Positions 41,260-54,962 of a stretch of 64,000 nucleotides of DNA are shown one piece after another. The DNA lies in NCBI GenBank assembly GCA_022414725.1, contig CM039467.1, forward strand, positions 10,072,924 through 10,136,923, written 5' to 3'. Both the position numbers and the translations under genes were made by a program. The stretch comes from Microglena sp. YARC. Its lineage: Eukaryota; Chlorophyta; Chlorophyceae; Chlamydomonadales; Chlamydomonadaceae. The notes under the pieces are model-generated. The model ran no database searches. It saw only the letters and a list, made by a program, of their open reading frames with translations, and was not told where the DNA came from. How positions within the stretch are numbered: the stretch's first letter is position 1; every line of letters begins with the position of its first letter.

Positions 41260-43627
41260 CATATTTATATATATATATATCAGTAACATATCCTGTTCTT
41301 TGTTTGACACAGGGGGAATGAGATGGCAGCTGGTAAGGTCATTCTCGACGTGAGCATGAACAAGTTGGATGGAGATTTCCCCGTCTGGATTTTTGAGTCT
41401 TTGAAAGCTGTCACTGAGGACCAGCTAAGGGGTATGAAGGTTCTCATTTCCCAACAGGTGTGCATGTCTGAATTTGAATATGTATGCATTCAATTTATTG
41501 TTCTGTATATGTATGCATTCAATGTATTGTTCTGTATATGTATGCATTCAATGTATTGTTCTGTATATGTATGCATTCAATGTATTGTTCTGTATATGTA
41601 TGCATTCAATGTATTGTTCTGTATATGTATGCATTCAATGTATTGTTCTGTATATGTATGCATTCAATGTATTGTTCTGTATATGTATGCATTCAATGTA
41701 TTGTTCTGTATATGTATGCATTCAATGTATTGTTCTGTATATGAAACTGTACAACGAGATTTGGAAGCTGTCACTGAAGACTTCTCATTTCCCAACATGT
41801 GTGTATGCTTGAAAATGTATATGAATGAATATATTTATGTATTAATGATGTATGCTGGTGCTGCCTATTCAAAGGCACGCATGAGTCTTTGGAAGCTGTC
41901 ACTGAGGACCAGCTAAGGGGAATAAAGGTTCTCATTTCTTAACAGGTGCGCTCTCAACACATTGCTTGCTTGCTTGCTTGCTTGCTTGGTACTATGTGCA
42001 TGTGTGTATATATATGCCACTGAAGACCAGCTAAAAGGAATGCAGGTTCTAATTTCCCAACAGGCATTCCCAAAGGTCATCACTTAAACTTCGCTACCCT
42101 AACCCTAACTCCAACTTCACACCCCAAACCCCACCACACACCAAACATCACCACTCTAACATCACTACCCTGCCCCTAACACCAACACCCTTCCACCAAC
42201 ACCCCACTACAAACCAAACCTCACCACTCTTACATCACTACTCTAACACTAACAGCAACACCCCTCCAACACCCCTCCACCAACAACCCACCATAAACCA
42301 AACGTCACCACTCTAACATCGCTACTATAACACTAACAGCACCACCACCCCACCAACTTTCCATCACAAATAAAAGTCACCACTCTTACATCACTACCCG
42401 AACCCTAACACCAACACCCCTCCACCAAGACCCCACCACAAGCCGAGCGTTTCCACCCTTACTTCACTACCCTAACACCAACACCCTCCACCAACACCCC
42501 ACCACAAGCCAAACGTCACCACACTAACATCACTACCCTACCCTTAACACCATCACCCCTCCACCAACTCCCCACCACAAGCCAAACGTCACCACACTTA
42601 CATCACTACCCTACCCTTAACACCATCACCCCTCCACCAACACCCCTCCACCAACTCCCCAACACAAACCAAACGTCACCACTCTAACATCAATACCCTA
42701 ACACTAACAGCAACAACCCACACCCAACTCCCCACCACAAACCAACGTCACGACTCTAACATAATCACCCTAACCCTAACATCAACATCCCTCCTCTAAA
42801 ACCCCACCACAAACCGAACGTTACCACACTAATATCACTACCCTAACCCTAACACCAGCACCCCTCTACTGGCACACCACCACAAACCAAACGTCACCAC
42901 ACTAACATCACTACCCTAACCCTAACACCAGCACCCCTCTACTGACACACCATCACAAACCGAACGTTACCACACTAATATCACTACCCTAACCCTAACA
43001 CCAGCACCCCTCTACTGACACACCACCACAAACCAAACGTCACCACACTTACATCACTACCCTAACACTAGCACCCCTCAGGCTGACAATGGTCTACTAG
43101 AGTGTCCGGCTTTGGATACTATCGACCATACTGTTCTAGCGGCGATGGCAGCCAACCATCTTCTCATACAGCTGCCATCTTGCCGGTCTATTTTGTGACG
43201 GCATCATAAGCATTACCCTCACCACCCCAACATGTACCCCCCCCCCACCCCCCACCCCACCAAGCCCCACACACCTCTGGCCAACGGCAGTCTACTAGAA
43301 TGCCTCTCATTAGATACTATCGACCATACTGTTCTAGCAGCGATGGTTGCCAACCATTTGCTCATTCAGCTGCCTTCTTGCCGGTTTCTTTTGCGGCAGC
43401 ATCATAAGCATTACCCTCACCACCCCAACATGTCCCCCCACACCATCCCACACACGCCCATCCCCCACCCCAGGCAATTGGCTTTCACCTAAAATGCCGT
43501 TTTGGATTCTATCGACCATACTGTTCTAGTGGCGATGGCAGCCAACCATCTGCGAATTCAGCTGCCATCTTGCCGGTTTTATTTGCAGCAGCATCATACG
43601 TTTTACCCTCACCAACTCAACAAGTAC

Positions 43628-43658
<31 letters not shown>

Positions 43659-46355
43659 ACACACACCCACACACCCACCACCACCCATCATCACCCACTC
43701 ACCACAGGCCAACGGCAGTCTGCTGGAGTGCCCCTCATTGGATACTATCGACCATACTGTTCTAGTGGAGATGGCTGCCAACCATCTGCTCATACAGCTG
43801 CCATCTTGCCGGTTTCTTTTACAGCGGCATCATACGCATTACCCTCACCAACCCAACATGTACCCCACCCACCCCTCCCCCACCCCCCCAGGCCAATGGC
43901 AGTCTGCTGGAGTGCCCCTCATTGGATACTATCGACCATACCCTTCTAGTGGAGATGGCTGCCAACCATTTGCTCATACAGCTGTCATTCCTGTACAAGT
44001 TGAAGTGTCGCAGCGTGGAGTGGGGAGATGTAAGTCTAGGGAACGGTAGTGGGGGGCAGAATGGCCTGGTGGTATGTAGGGAACGGCACTATGATATCAT
44101 GTCAACAATTTGCTCATACAGCTGTCATTCTTGTACAAGTTGCAGAGTGGTAGCGTAGATTGGGGAGCTGTAAGTAAGCTGATTTTACTGAGCTGTTTTT
44201 ACCGAGCTGTGCTGATTTTACTGAGCAGGTTTTACTGAGCTGGCAGGCATAACCAGCACCTTGATGTACCACAAGTTGAAGTGTCACAGCGTGGAGTAGG
44301 GAGATGTAAGTCTAGGGAACGGTAGTGGGGGGCGGGGGGGGGGGCAGAATGGACTGGTGGTAGGTAGAAACGGCAGTATGATATCATGTCAACCATTTGC
44401 TCATACAGGAGTCATTCTTGTATGAGTTGAAATGTCGCAGCGTGGAGTGGGGAGATGTAAGTCTCATTTTGCCTATTCGTGTGGTGTATGACGCATACGA
44501 CTCCTTACATTACCCAATCTGACACCATGTTTCCCTCATACACCACCATTTGTATTGACTCATGGCTTGAGTGTTGATTGGGGAGATGCAGATCTAGAGA
44601 ACGGCAATACGATACCACGTCAACTATTTGCTCATACAGCTGTCATTGTTGTACAAATTGGAGTGTCGCAGTGTCGATTGGGGAGATGTAAGTCTAGGGA
44701 GCAGTAGTGGGGGGGGGGGGGGGGGGGGGCAGAATGGCCTGGTGGTAAGTAGGGAACGGCATTATGGTATCATGTCAACTATTTGCTCATACAGCTGTCA
44801 TTCTTGTACAAGTTGAAGTGTTGCAGTGTCGATTGGGGAGATGTCAGTATAGGGAACGGTAATGGTGGTGGGTTGGTGGTGGGGAAGAATGGCCTGGTGG
44901 TATAAAGGGAACGGCAATATGATATCATGCCATAATATGATATCATACGATGATGGCAGTCTGACTTGACCCAAGTTACCATTTATATATAATATCATAT
45001 GATGCAACTTGTATGATATCATACTCGCCTTTGGTCAACATCATATGATATGCCGGTCTCTATGTAAGTCACATTCGGCTATTTGTATTGACTTGGCCAA
45101 CTTGGCTGAATTAGGACTTTAGGCTATTTGTACTGACTCAGCTACCTTGGCTGATTTAGGACGTTTGGCTGTTTGTATTGACTTGGCCAACTTGGCTGAA
45201 TTAGGACGTTTGGCTGTTTGTATTGACTTGGCCAACTTGGCTGAATTAGGACTTTAGGCTATTTGTACTGACTCAGCCAACTTGGCTGAATTAGGGGCTT
45301 CTATTAGGGCTAGTTCACAAAGTTACACCACCACCAAAGACCAACATATGTGATGCTTTGACACGTCTTGCCAACACCTCCAACATCTCCAACACCAACA
45401 CGTCAACACCAACACAACCAACAACCAATATCACCAACACCAACACCACATATGTATATCAGTGATGCACTGTCACGTCTTGTCAACACCTCCAACACCA
45501 GCACATCAACACCAACACGACCAGCACCAACAAAACCAACACTATCAACACCACGGACACCACATATCTACATCAGTGATGCGCTGCCATGTCTTGCCAA
45601 CACCTCCAACATCAACAACAACACATAACACCAACACCTCCAACACCAGCACCTCAACACCAACTCGACCAACACCAACAACACGAACATCAGCTACACC
45701 ACCACCACCACCACGGATATACACCAGTGATGTTATGTCACGTCTTGCCAACACCTCCAACACCAACACCTACAACACCAACACATCAACACCAACACAT
45801 AACACCAACACCTCCAACATCAACACCAACACCTCAACACCAACAAATTAACATTAACACAACTAACATAACCAACACAACCAACACCACAGATCTAAAT
45901 CAGTGATGTGCTGGCACGTCTTGCCAACACCTCCGACACAAGCAACACCAACACCAACACAAGCAACAACACCAACTCCAACACCACAGTTCTACATCAG
46001 TGATGAGCTGTCACGTCTTACCAACATCTCCAACACCAACACTTCAACACCAACACATCAACACCAACACACAACACCAACACATAACACCAACACCTCC
46101 AACATCAACACCAACACCTCAACACCAACAAATCAACACCAACATGACCAACATAACCAACACCAACAACACCACAGATCTACATCAGTGATGCCCTGTC
46201 ACGTCTTGCCAAGACTCTTCCAGAGAGGTGAGAGGCAAGGTTTTAAATTACTGGGTTTTTGTTTTTTTATGAAAGGAATTTCACCCCATGAGGTGGTTCT
46301 CTCGACACAAACCTGGGGCACCGAGGATTCAGTTCGTGGCCCTGAAGATGATCCT

Positions 46356-46393
<38 letters not shown>

Positions 46394-49300
46394 CGGAACC
46401 AATGGCACCTTGATATGCGTGATTGATTTAACAGACACATCGTTCCCTCCCCACATTCAAGATTCAAGCTCCTCAAGTCATCCTCTTCCTCATCCTCATC
46501 CTCATCCCCTCCTCTATTCAATAAACAACTCATCCCCTTCTCTATCCATCCCAGTCAATCTGGGCCTGTCAGTTCTGGGGCCCTGAGAAATAGCCTAGGA
46601 GATGACTCTAGAAGAGGCGGCAATGGCACCAAGATATGCGTGATTGCTCCAACAAACACATCATCCCCTCCCCACCTTCAACATTCAAGCTCCTCAAATC
46701 ATCCTCTTCCTCATCCTCATCCTCATCCTCATCCCCTCCTCTATTCAATAAACAACTCATCCCCTCCTCTATCCATCCAAGTCAATCTGAGCCTGTCAGT
46801 TATGGGGCCCTGGAAAATAGCAAAGGAGATAGATCTGGAAGAGGCGGAACCAATGGCACCTTGATAGGCGTAATTGTTTCAGCAAACACATCATCCCCTC
46901 CTTACATTCAACAACCAACACCCCCCCTCCTCTTTCATGCCAGTCCACCTCAGCCTGTCAGCTCTAGAGCACCGAGCAATGGCTCCGGGGGAGGGGGATG
47001 GGAGCCAAAGGCACCTTGATATATGCGTGATTGCTCCAACAAACACATCCCCTCCTCTCTCCGTCCCAGTCAACCTAATCTCGGCAGCTCTGAAGAACCG
47101 AACAATGGCTCCGAGGGAGGGGGAGGCGGTACCAACGGCACCTTGATAGGCGTCATTGTTCCAGCAAACACAACATTCCCGTCCTCACATTCAATAAACA
47201 AGCTCCTCAAATTCACCTCATCCTAATCCCCTCCTCTCTCCATCCCAGTAAACCTGATCTCGGCAGCTCTGGAGAACCGAACAATGGCTCCGAGGGAGGG
47301 GGAGGCGGTACCAACAGCACCTTTATAGGCGTGATTGCTTCAACAAACACATCATCCCCTCCTCACATTCAACAAACAAGCTCCTCAAATTCATCCTCAT
47401 ACTCATCCTTATCCTCATCCTCATCCCCTCCTCTCTCCATCCCAGTAAAACTGATCTCGGGAGCTCTGGAGAACCGAGCAATGGCTCCGGGGGAGGTGTA
47501 GGCGGAACCAACGGCACCTATATAGGCGTGATTGCTTCAACAAACACATCATCCCCTCCTCACACTCAACAAACAAGCTCCTCAAATTCATCCTCATCCT
47601 GATCCCCTCCTCTCTCCATCCCAGTCAACCTGATCTGGTCAGCCCTGGGGCCCCGAGCAATGGCCGAGAATGTGACACTAGGCCCCAATGTAGCCCAACA
47701 GCATATAATTGGGGTGAACCTCCTCGAATTCAAAAAACAAAACTTCTTCACTTTCCACCCCAGAAAAATTGATCTCGGCAGCTTTGGAGAACCGAGCAAT
47801 GGCTCCGAGGGAGGGGGAGGCGGTTCCAATGGCACCTTGACAGGCGTTATTGTTACAACAAACACATCATACCCTCCTCACACTGAACAAACAAGCTCCT
47901 AAAATCCATCCTCATCCTCATCCTCATCCCCTCCTCTCTCCATCCCAGTCCACCTGAGCCTGTCAGCCCTGGAGAACCGACCAATGGCTCCAAGGGACGG
48001 GGAGGCGGTTCCAATGGCACCTTCATAGGCGTGATCGCTCCAACAAACACATCATCCCCTCCACAAATTCAGCAAACAAGCTCATCAAATTCATCCTGAT
48101 CCTCATCCCAATCCACTTATCAATTCAACCAACAACTCATCCCCTCCTCTTAACTTCCCTGTCAACCTGATCTGGTCAGTTCTGGGGCCCCGAGCAATGG
48201 CCAAGAATGTGACCATAGACCCCAATGTAGCTCTATAGCATACTATAAAAAAATATCCCCTCTTAACTTCCCTGTCAACCTCATCTGGTCGTTTCTGGGG
48301 CCCAAGCAATGGCGATCAATGGCTATGGTAAAGATGGAGGCGGAACCAACTGCACCTTGATAGGTGTGATTGCTCCAACAAACACACCATGCCCTCCTCA
48401 GTCCTCACATTCAACAACCAACTCATCCCCTCCTCTTTCATGCCAGTAAACCTGAGCTGGTCAGCTCTGGAGCCACGAGCAATGGCTCCGGGGGAGGGGG
48501 AGGCGGAACCAATGGCATCTTGATAGGCGTGATTGCTCCAACAAGCACATCATCCCCTCCTTACATTCAACAACCAACTCATCCCCTCTTCTTTCATGTC
48601 AGTAAACCTGATCCTGTCAGCACCGAGCAATGGCTCTGGGGGAGGGGGAGGCGGGACCAACTGCACCTTGATAGGCGTGATTGCTCCAACCAACACATCA
48701 TACCCTCCTTACATTCAACAACCAACTCATCCCCTCTTCTTTCATGTCAGTAAACCTGAGTCTGTCAGCTCTGGTGCACCGAGCAATGGCTCCGGGGGAG
48801 GGGGAGGCGGGACCAACTGCACCTTGATAGGCGTGATTGCTCCAACGAACACATCATACCCTCCTTACATTCAACAACCAACACATCCCCTCCTCTTTCA
48901 TGCCAGTCCACCTAAGCCTGTCGGCTCTAGAGCACCGAGCAATAGCTCTGGGGGAGGGGGAGGGGAACCAATGGCACCTTGATAGGCGTGATTGCTCCAA
49001 CAAACACATCATCCCCTCCTCACATTCAACATTCAAGCTCCCCAAATTCATACTCATCCTCATCCTCATCCCCTCCTAAATTCGACAAACACCTCATCCC
49101 CTCCTCTTTCCATACTAGGAATGGCCGAGAATGTGACCCTAGGCCCCACCATAGCCGTCCAGCATATAATTGGCCTGAAGCTCCTTTACTTCTGGAACCC
49201 CAAGCAATTGCTGAGAATGTGACCCTAGGCCCGACCATAGCCGTCCAGCATATAATTGGCCTGAAGCTCCTTTATTTCAACAATACAAACTTCTTCCCTC

Positions 49301-52300
49301 TCCATCCCAGCCAACCTGATCCAGTTAGCTATGGGACCCGGAGCAATGGTTGAGAATTTGATCCTAGGCCCCACCATAGCCGTCCAGCATATAATTGGCC
49401 TGAAGCTCCTTTACTTCAACAATACAAACTTCTTCCCTTCCCATCCCAGCCAACCTGATCCACTTAGCTATGGGACCCGGAGCAATGATTGAGAATGTGA
49501 TCCTAGGCCCCACTGTAGCCTTGCAGCATATAATTGGGGTGAACGTCCTAAAAATCAGCAAACACGACTTCTTCCCTTCCCATCCCAGTCAACCTGAGTT
49601 GGTCAGCTCTGGAACCCCGAGCAATTGCTGAGAATGTGACCCTAGGCCCCACTGTAGCCCTACAGCATATAACCTGGGTGGACCTCCTATAATTCAACAA
49701 ACAACCTCCTTCTCTTGTCATCCTAGTCAACCTGAGCCGGACGGCTCTGGAACCCCGAGCAATTGCTGAGAATGTGAACCTAGGCCCAGCTGTAGCCCTA
49801 CAGCATATAACCTGGGTGGACCTCCTATAATTCAACAAACAACCTCCTTCTCTTGTCATCCTAGTCAACCTGAGCCGGACAGCTCTGGAACCCCGAGCAA
49901 TTGCTGAGAATGTGACCGTAGGCCCAGCTGTAGCACTACAGCATATAACCTGGGTGGACCTCCTATAATTCAACGGACAACCTCCTTCTCTTGTCATCCT
50001 AGTCAACCTGAGCCGGACAGCTCGGGAGCCCCAAGCAAGTGCTGAGAATGTGACCCTAGGCCCAGCTGTAGCCCTACAGCATATAACCTGGGTGAAACTC
50101 CTTTATTTCTACAAACACAACTTATTCCCTTCCCTTCTCATCCCAGTTAACCTTAGCCGGCCATCTCAGGAGCCCCTTACATACCTGCAATCTTCACAAA
50201 CAGGACTCCCTGTCCTACAACATTCTACAAACACCTCATTCCCTCCTAACCTTTAACAAACAAACTCCACGTGTCTTCATCCCAGTCAACCTGAGCAGGT
50301 CAGCTCTGGAGCCCTGAGCAATTGGCGAGGAGATGAATCTGAGGGAGTGATGGAGGGGGGGGGGGGGGGGGGGGGACAGGAGGCAGAAGCAAAGGCACCT
50401 TGATAGCAGTGCTTGTTTCAATAAACACTGCATGCCTTGCTCACATTCAACAAATAACTTATCCCCTCCTCTTTTCCATCCCAGTCAATCTGATCTGGTG
50501 AGCTCTGAAGCCCCAAGCAATGGCCCTGAAGATGACTACGGGGGGGGGGGGGGGGGGGGGGGAGGGGGGGGAAAGCAATGGCACCTTGATAGCAGTGCTT
50601 GTTTCAACAAACACCACATCCCCTCTCCATGGCCAACAAACAAGCTCCGCAGATTCATCCTCATCCTCATCCCTTCCTCAATTCAACAAACAAGCCCCTC
50701 TCATTCAACGAATAAGCCCCTCTCATTCAACGAACAAGCCCCTCTCATTCAACGAACAAGCCCCTCTCATTCAACGAACAATCTCCTCAAATTCATCCTC
50801 ATCCTCATCCCCTCCTCAATTCATCAAACAAGCCCCTCACATTTACCAAACAAGCTCCTAATCCTTATCCCCTCCTCTCTCCATCCCAGTCAACCTGATC
50901 TGGCCAGCTCTGGAGCCCTGAGCAATGGCTCCGGGGGAGGGGATGGCCGAACCAACTGCACCTTGATAGGCGTGATTGCTCCAACAAACACATCATGCCC
51001 TCCTCACACTCAACAACCAACTCATCCCCTCCTATTTCATCCCAGTAAACCTGATCTCGGCAGCTCTGGAGCACCGAGCAATGGCTCCGAGGGAGGGGGA
51101 GGCAGTACCAACGGCACCTTGATAGGCGTGATTGCTCCAACGAATACATCATCCCCTCCTCACATTCAACAACCAACTTATCCCTTCCTATTTCATCCCA
51201 GTAAACCTGAGCCTGTCAGCTCTGGTGCACCGAGCAATGGCTCCGAGGGAGGGGGAGGCGGTACCAACGACACCTTGAAAGGCGTGATTGCTTCAATGCA
51301 CACATCATCCCCTCCTTACATTCAACAACCAACACATCCCCTCCTCTCTGCATCCCAGTCAACCTAATCTCGGCAGCTCTGGAGAACCGAGCAATGGCTC
51401 CGAGGGAGGGGGAGGCGGAACCAATGGAACCTTGATAGGCGTGATTGCAGGCGTCTCTGCTGCAGCCATCTGCCTGTTGCTTGCAGCTTTGTACTTGTTG
51501 CACGTCAGACGCGCAAAGAAGGCTGACGAGGGTGCTGCACGTGCTACCGCAGCTACAACTGCAAGGCCAACATTCTATAACGTAAGTCTTTGTGCGTCCT
51601 GTTTTGTGAATATGATAGGTTAGGTCCCGTTTGTGATGATCACTGTTCCATGATGTAACACAATATCATGTTTTTGACAAGGGTGCTGCACATGCTGCCA
51701 CCGCTACTACTGCATGGCCAACATTCTATAACGTAAGTTTGATAACATTCTGCTTGTGAAGATGTTGTAGGATAGGATAGCCCCTGTCCGTGCAGATCAC
51801 TGTTACATGATGTGAATAAGTGTGTAGTGTTCTTGACGAGGGTGCTGCACATGCTGTGGCAGCTACTACTGCAAGGCCAACATTATATAACGTTATAAGT
51901 TGTATAACATCCTGTTTGTGAGGATGTTGTAGGGTTTGTGATGGGATGTGAATAGGTGTGTAGTGTTCTTGACGAGGGTGCTGCACATGCTGTGGCAGCT
52001 ACTATTGCAAGGCCGAAATTATATAACGTAAGTTGTATAACATCCTGTTTGTGAGGATCTTGTAGGGTTTGTGATGGGATGTGAATAGGTGTGTAGTGTT
52101 TGTGGCGAGGTTGCTGTGGCAGCTACAACTGCAAGGTTAACATTCTATGACGTAAGTCCTGTTTTACTAGATACATGGAAACACCAGGGTAATTCAAAGC
52201 GCGACCTTTTGCGCTTTTGAGCGGTGACTTTTTTACCCCCACTGCGCTTTAAGCGCAGTTTTTTGTAACTCCCGTAGGCGCAGCAAGCAATTTTTGCGCT

Positions 52301-54911
52301 TTTTGCACTACAAAGCGCAGTTTTCAAGTGTGCTAAAGCGCTGGCCAATTTGGCCATTTGAAGTACCCTGGTAAACACCCATTCCATCTAAGTAAATGCA
52401 TCTCACTAGATGAGTCTGAACCCATTCCCCTTAGTCGCTGCAGAACCCTGTTGTCTTCACTGCAATACTTATTAACACTCATCCAAGATGTGTACCAGCT
52501 TAAGTCCATGCTCCCTCGCATGCTGACGTCACTGATGTGAATCTAAACACCTATTTCTCTTGTCACTGCAGAACCCTGTTGTCTTCACTGCAACACTTAT
52601 AAACACTCATCCTCGATGTGTACCAACTACAGCCCATGCTCCGTCATATGCCAATGTCACTGATGTGAATCTAAACACCCATTCCCCTTGTCACTGCAGA
52701 ACCCTGTTGTCTTCACTGCAACACTTATAAACACTCATCCAAGATGTGTACCAGCTTAAGTCCATGCTCCCTCATATGCCAATGTCACTGATGTGAATCT
52801 AAACACCCATTTCCCTTGTCGCTGCAGAACCGTCGTCTTCCCTGCGACACTTATAAGCACTCATCCTACATGTGTGCCAACTACAGCCCATGCTCCTTCC
52901 CCCCCCCCCCCCCCCCGCCCCCCCCCATCCACCCATACCCATCCACACAACCATCCACACAACCATCCACACATCCACACATACCCACATGCTGACGTCA
53001 CTGATGTGAATATAAACAGCCATTCCCCTTGTCACTGCAGAATCCGTTGTCTTCACTGCAACACTTATAAACACTCATCCTCGATGTGTACCAACTACAG
53101 CCCATGCTCCGTCATATGCCAATGTCACTGATGTAAATCTAAGCAGCCATACCCCTTGTTGCCGCAGAATCCGCTATCTTCACTATGACACTTATAAATA
53201 GAGAACGGCAATATGACACTTATAAGCACCCACTTCACGCGTACCGGCTTCAGTCCATGCTCCCTCATATACTGATGTGAATCTAAACACTCATTCCCCT
53301 TGTCACTGCCGAATCCGCTATCTTCATTATGACACTTATAAATAGAGAACGGCAATATGACACTTATAAGCACCCACTTCACGCGTACCGGCTTCAGTCC
53401 ATGCTCCCTCATATACTGATGTGAATCTAAACACCCATTCCCCTTGTCACTGCCGAATCCGCTATCTTCACTATGACACTTATAAATAGAGAACGGCAAT
53501 ATGACACTTATAAGCACCCACTTTACGCGTACCGGCTTCAGTCCATGCTCCCTCATATACTGATGTGAATCTAAACACTCATTCCCCTTGTCACTGCCGA
53601 ATCCGCTATCTTCACTATGACACTTATAAATAGAGAACGGCAATATGACACTTATAAGCACCCACTTCACGCGTACCGGCTTCAGTCCATGCTCCCTCAA
53701 ATACTGATGTGAATATAAACACCCATTCTCCTTGCCACTGCAGAATCCGTTGTCTTCACCGGAGGTTCCCACCCTCGGCCTGCCCCTTTCCTTAGCTGAC
53801 AATCTTGGAAACGAGGGCATCAGGGATGCCAGGCCATGGGTCGGTGTGCAGGCTGACACTAATGCAGATGCTTCTTGGTACCAGAAGTTTGGAAAGATGC
53901 TGGGTGGAAACTCAGGTGGGTGAATATTACAAAATAGTGACAGATAACAACATATGGTTTGGCTTTCATGAAGTCTGGTTATTCAATTGAAGAGTCAGTG
54001 TGCAGGCTGACACTAATGCAAATGATTCTTGGTACCAGAAGTTTGGCATGATGCTGGGTGGAAACTCAGGTGGGTGAATATACGAAATAGTGACAGGTAA
54101 CAAAATAGTGACATATATCAGAATAGTGACAGATAACAACATAGATAGTGACATGTGTGGTTTAGCTTTCATGAAGTCTGGATATTCAGGATTAGGGTCA
54201 GTGTGCAGGCTGACACTGATGGAGATGCTTCTTGGTACCAGAGGTTTGGTAAGATGCTGCGTGGCAATTCAAGTGGGTGCTGAGTTTCCATTTTTTGTAC
54301 TGATTGCCACCGAAGCAAGTGGGTCTCCCTCCAGTGACCCCCTTCCCGAAATATTATCGTGTGTGGATAGATATTGGTTATAATTCATTAATTCTTATTA
54401 GACAGTTAAAGGGCCAGTGTGCAGGCTGACACTAATGGTGATGCTTCTTGGTACCAGAAGTTTGGAAAGATGCTGGGTGGAAACTCGGGTGGGTGCTGAC
54501 TTCCATTTTTATTTTTTATGAAGGATTTCCACCGAAACAAGTGGGTCTCCCTCCTGTTACCCCCTTCCCAAAATATTATTGCGTGAACAGGTGTTGGTTA
54601 TAATTCATGAATTATGTTTATTCAGTTGAAGGGTCGGTTTGCAGGCTGACACTAATGCAGATGCTTCCTGGTACCAGAGGTTTGGCAGGAAGCTGGGTGG
54701 CTACTCAGGTGGGTGGTTCAGACAAATACGATTGCAGGTGGAGTGTTTGCAAAGGAGAGCAGGTGGGGAAAGGTACATGATGTAACTCATGCCCCCCACC
54801 CCCACCCCACACACACCAATCTGGTTGCAGGTGGAGTGTTTGCAGGGGAAAGAGCGGGGTGGGGAAAGATAAATATTCCAACTCAGCCACACACACCCCT
54901 CCACACGTCCG

Positions 54912-54962
<51 letters not shown>

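Noticed and set aside
53966..54172. Small minus-strand ORFs in the exon 15 region
   Set aside because: Complement of exon 15 edge copies; no independent evidence.
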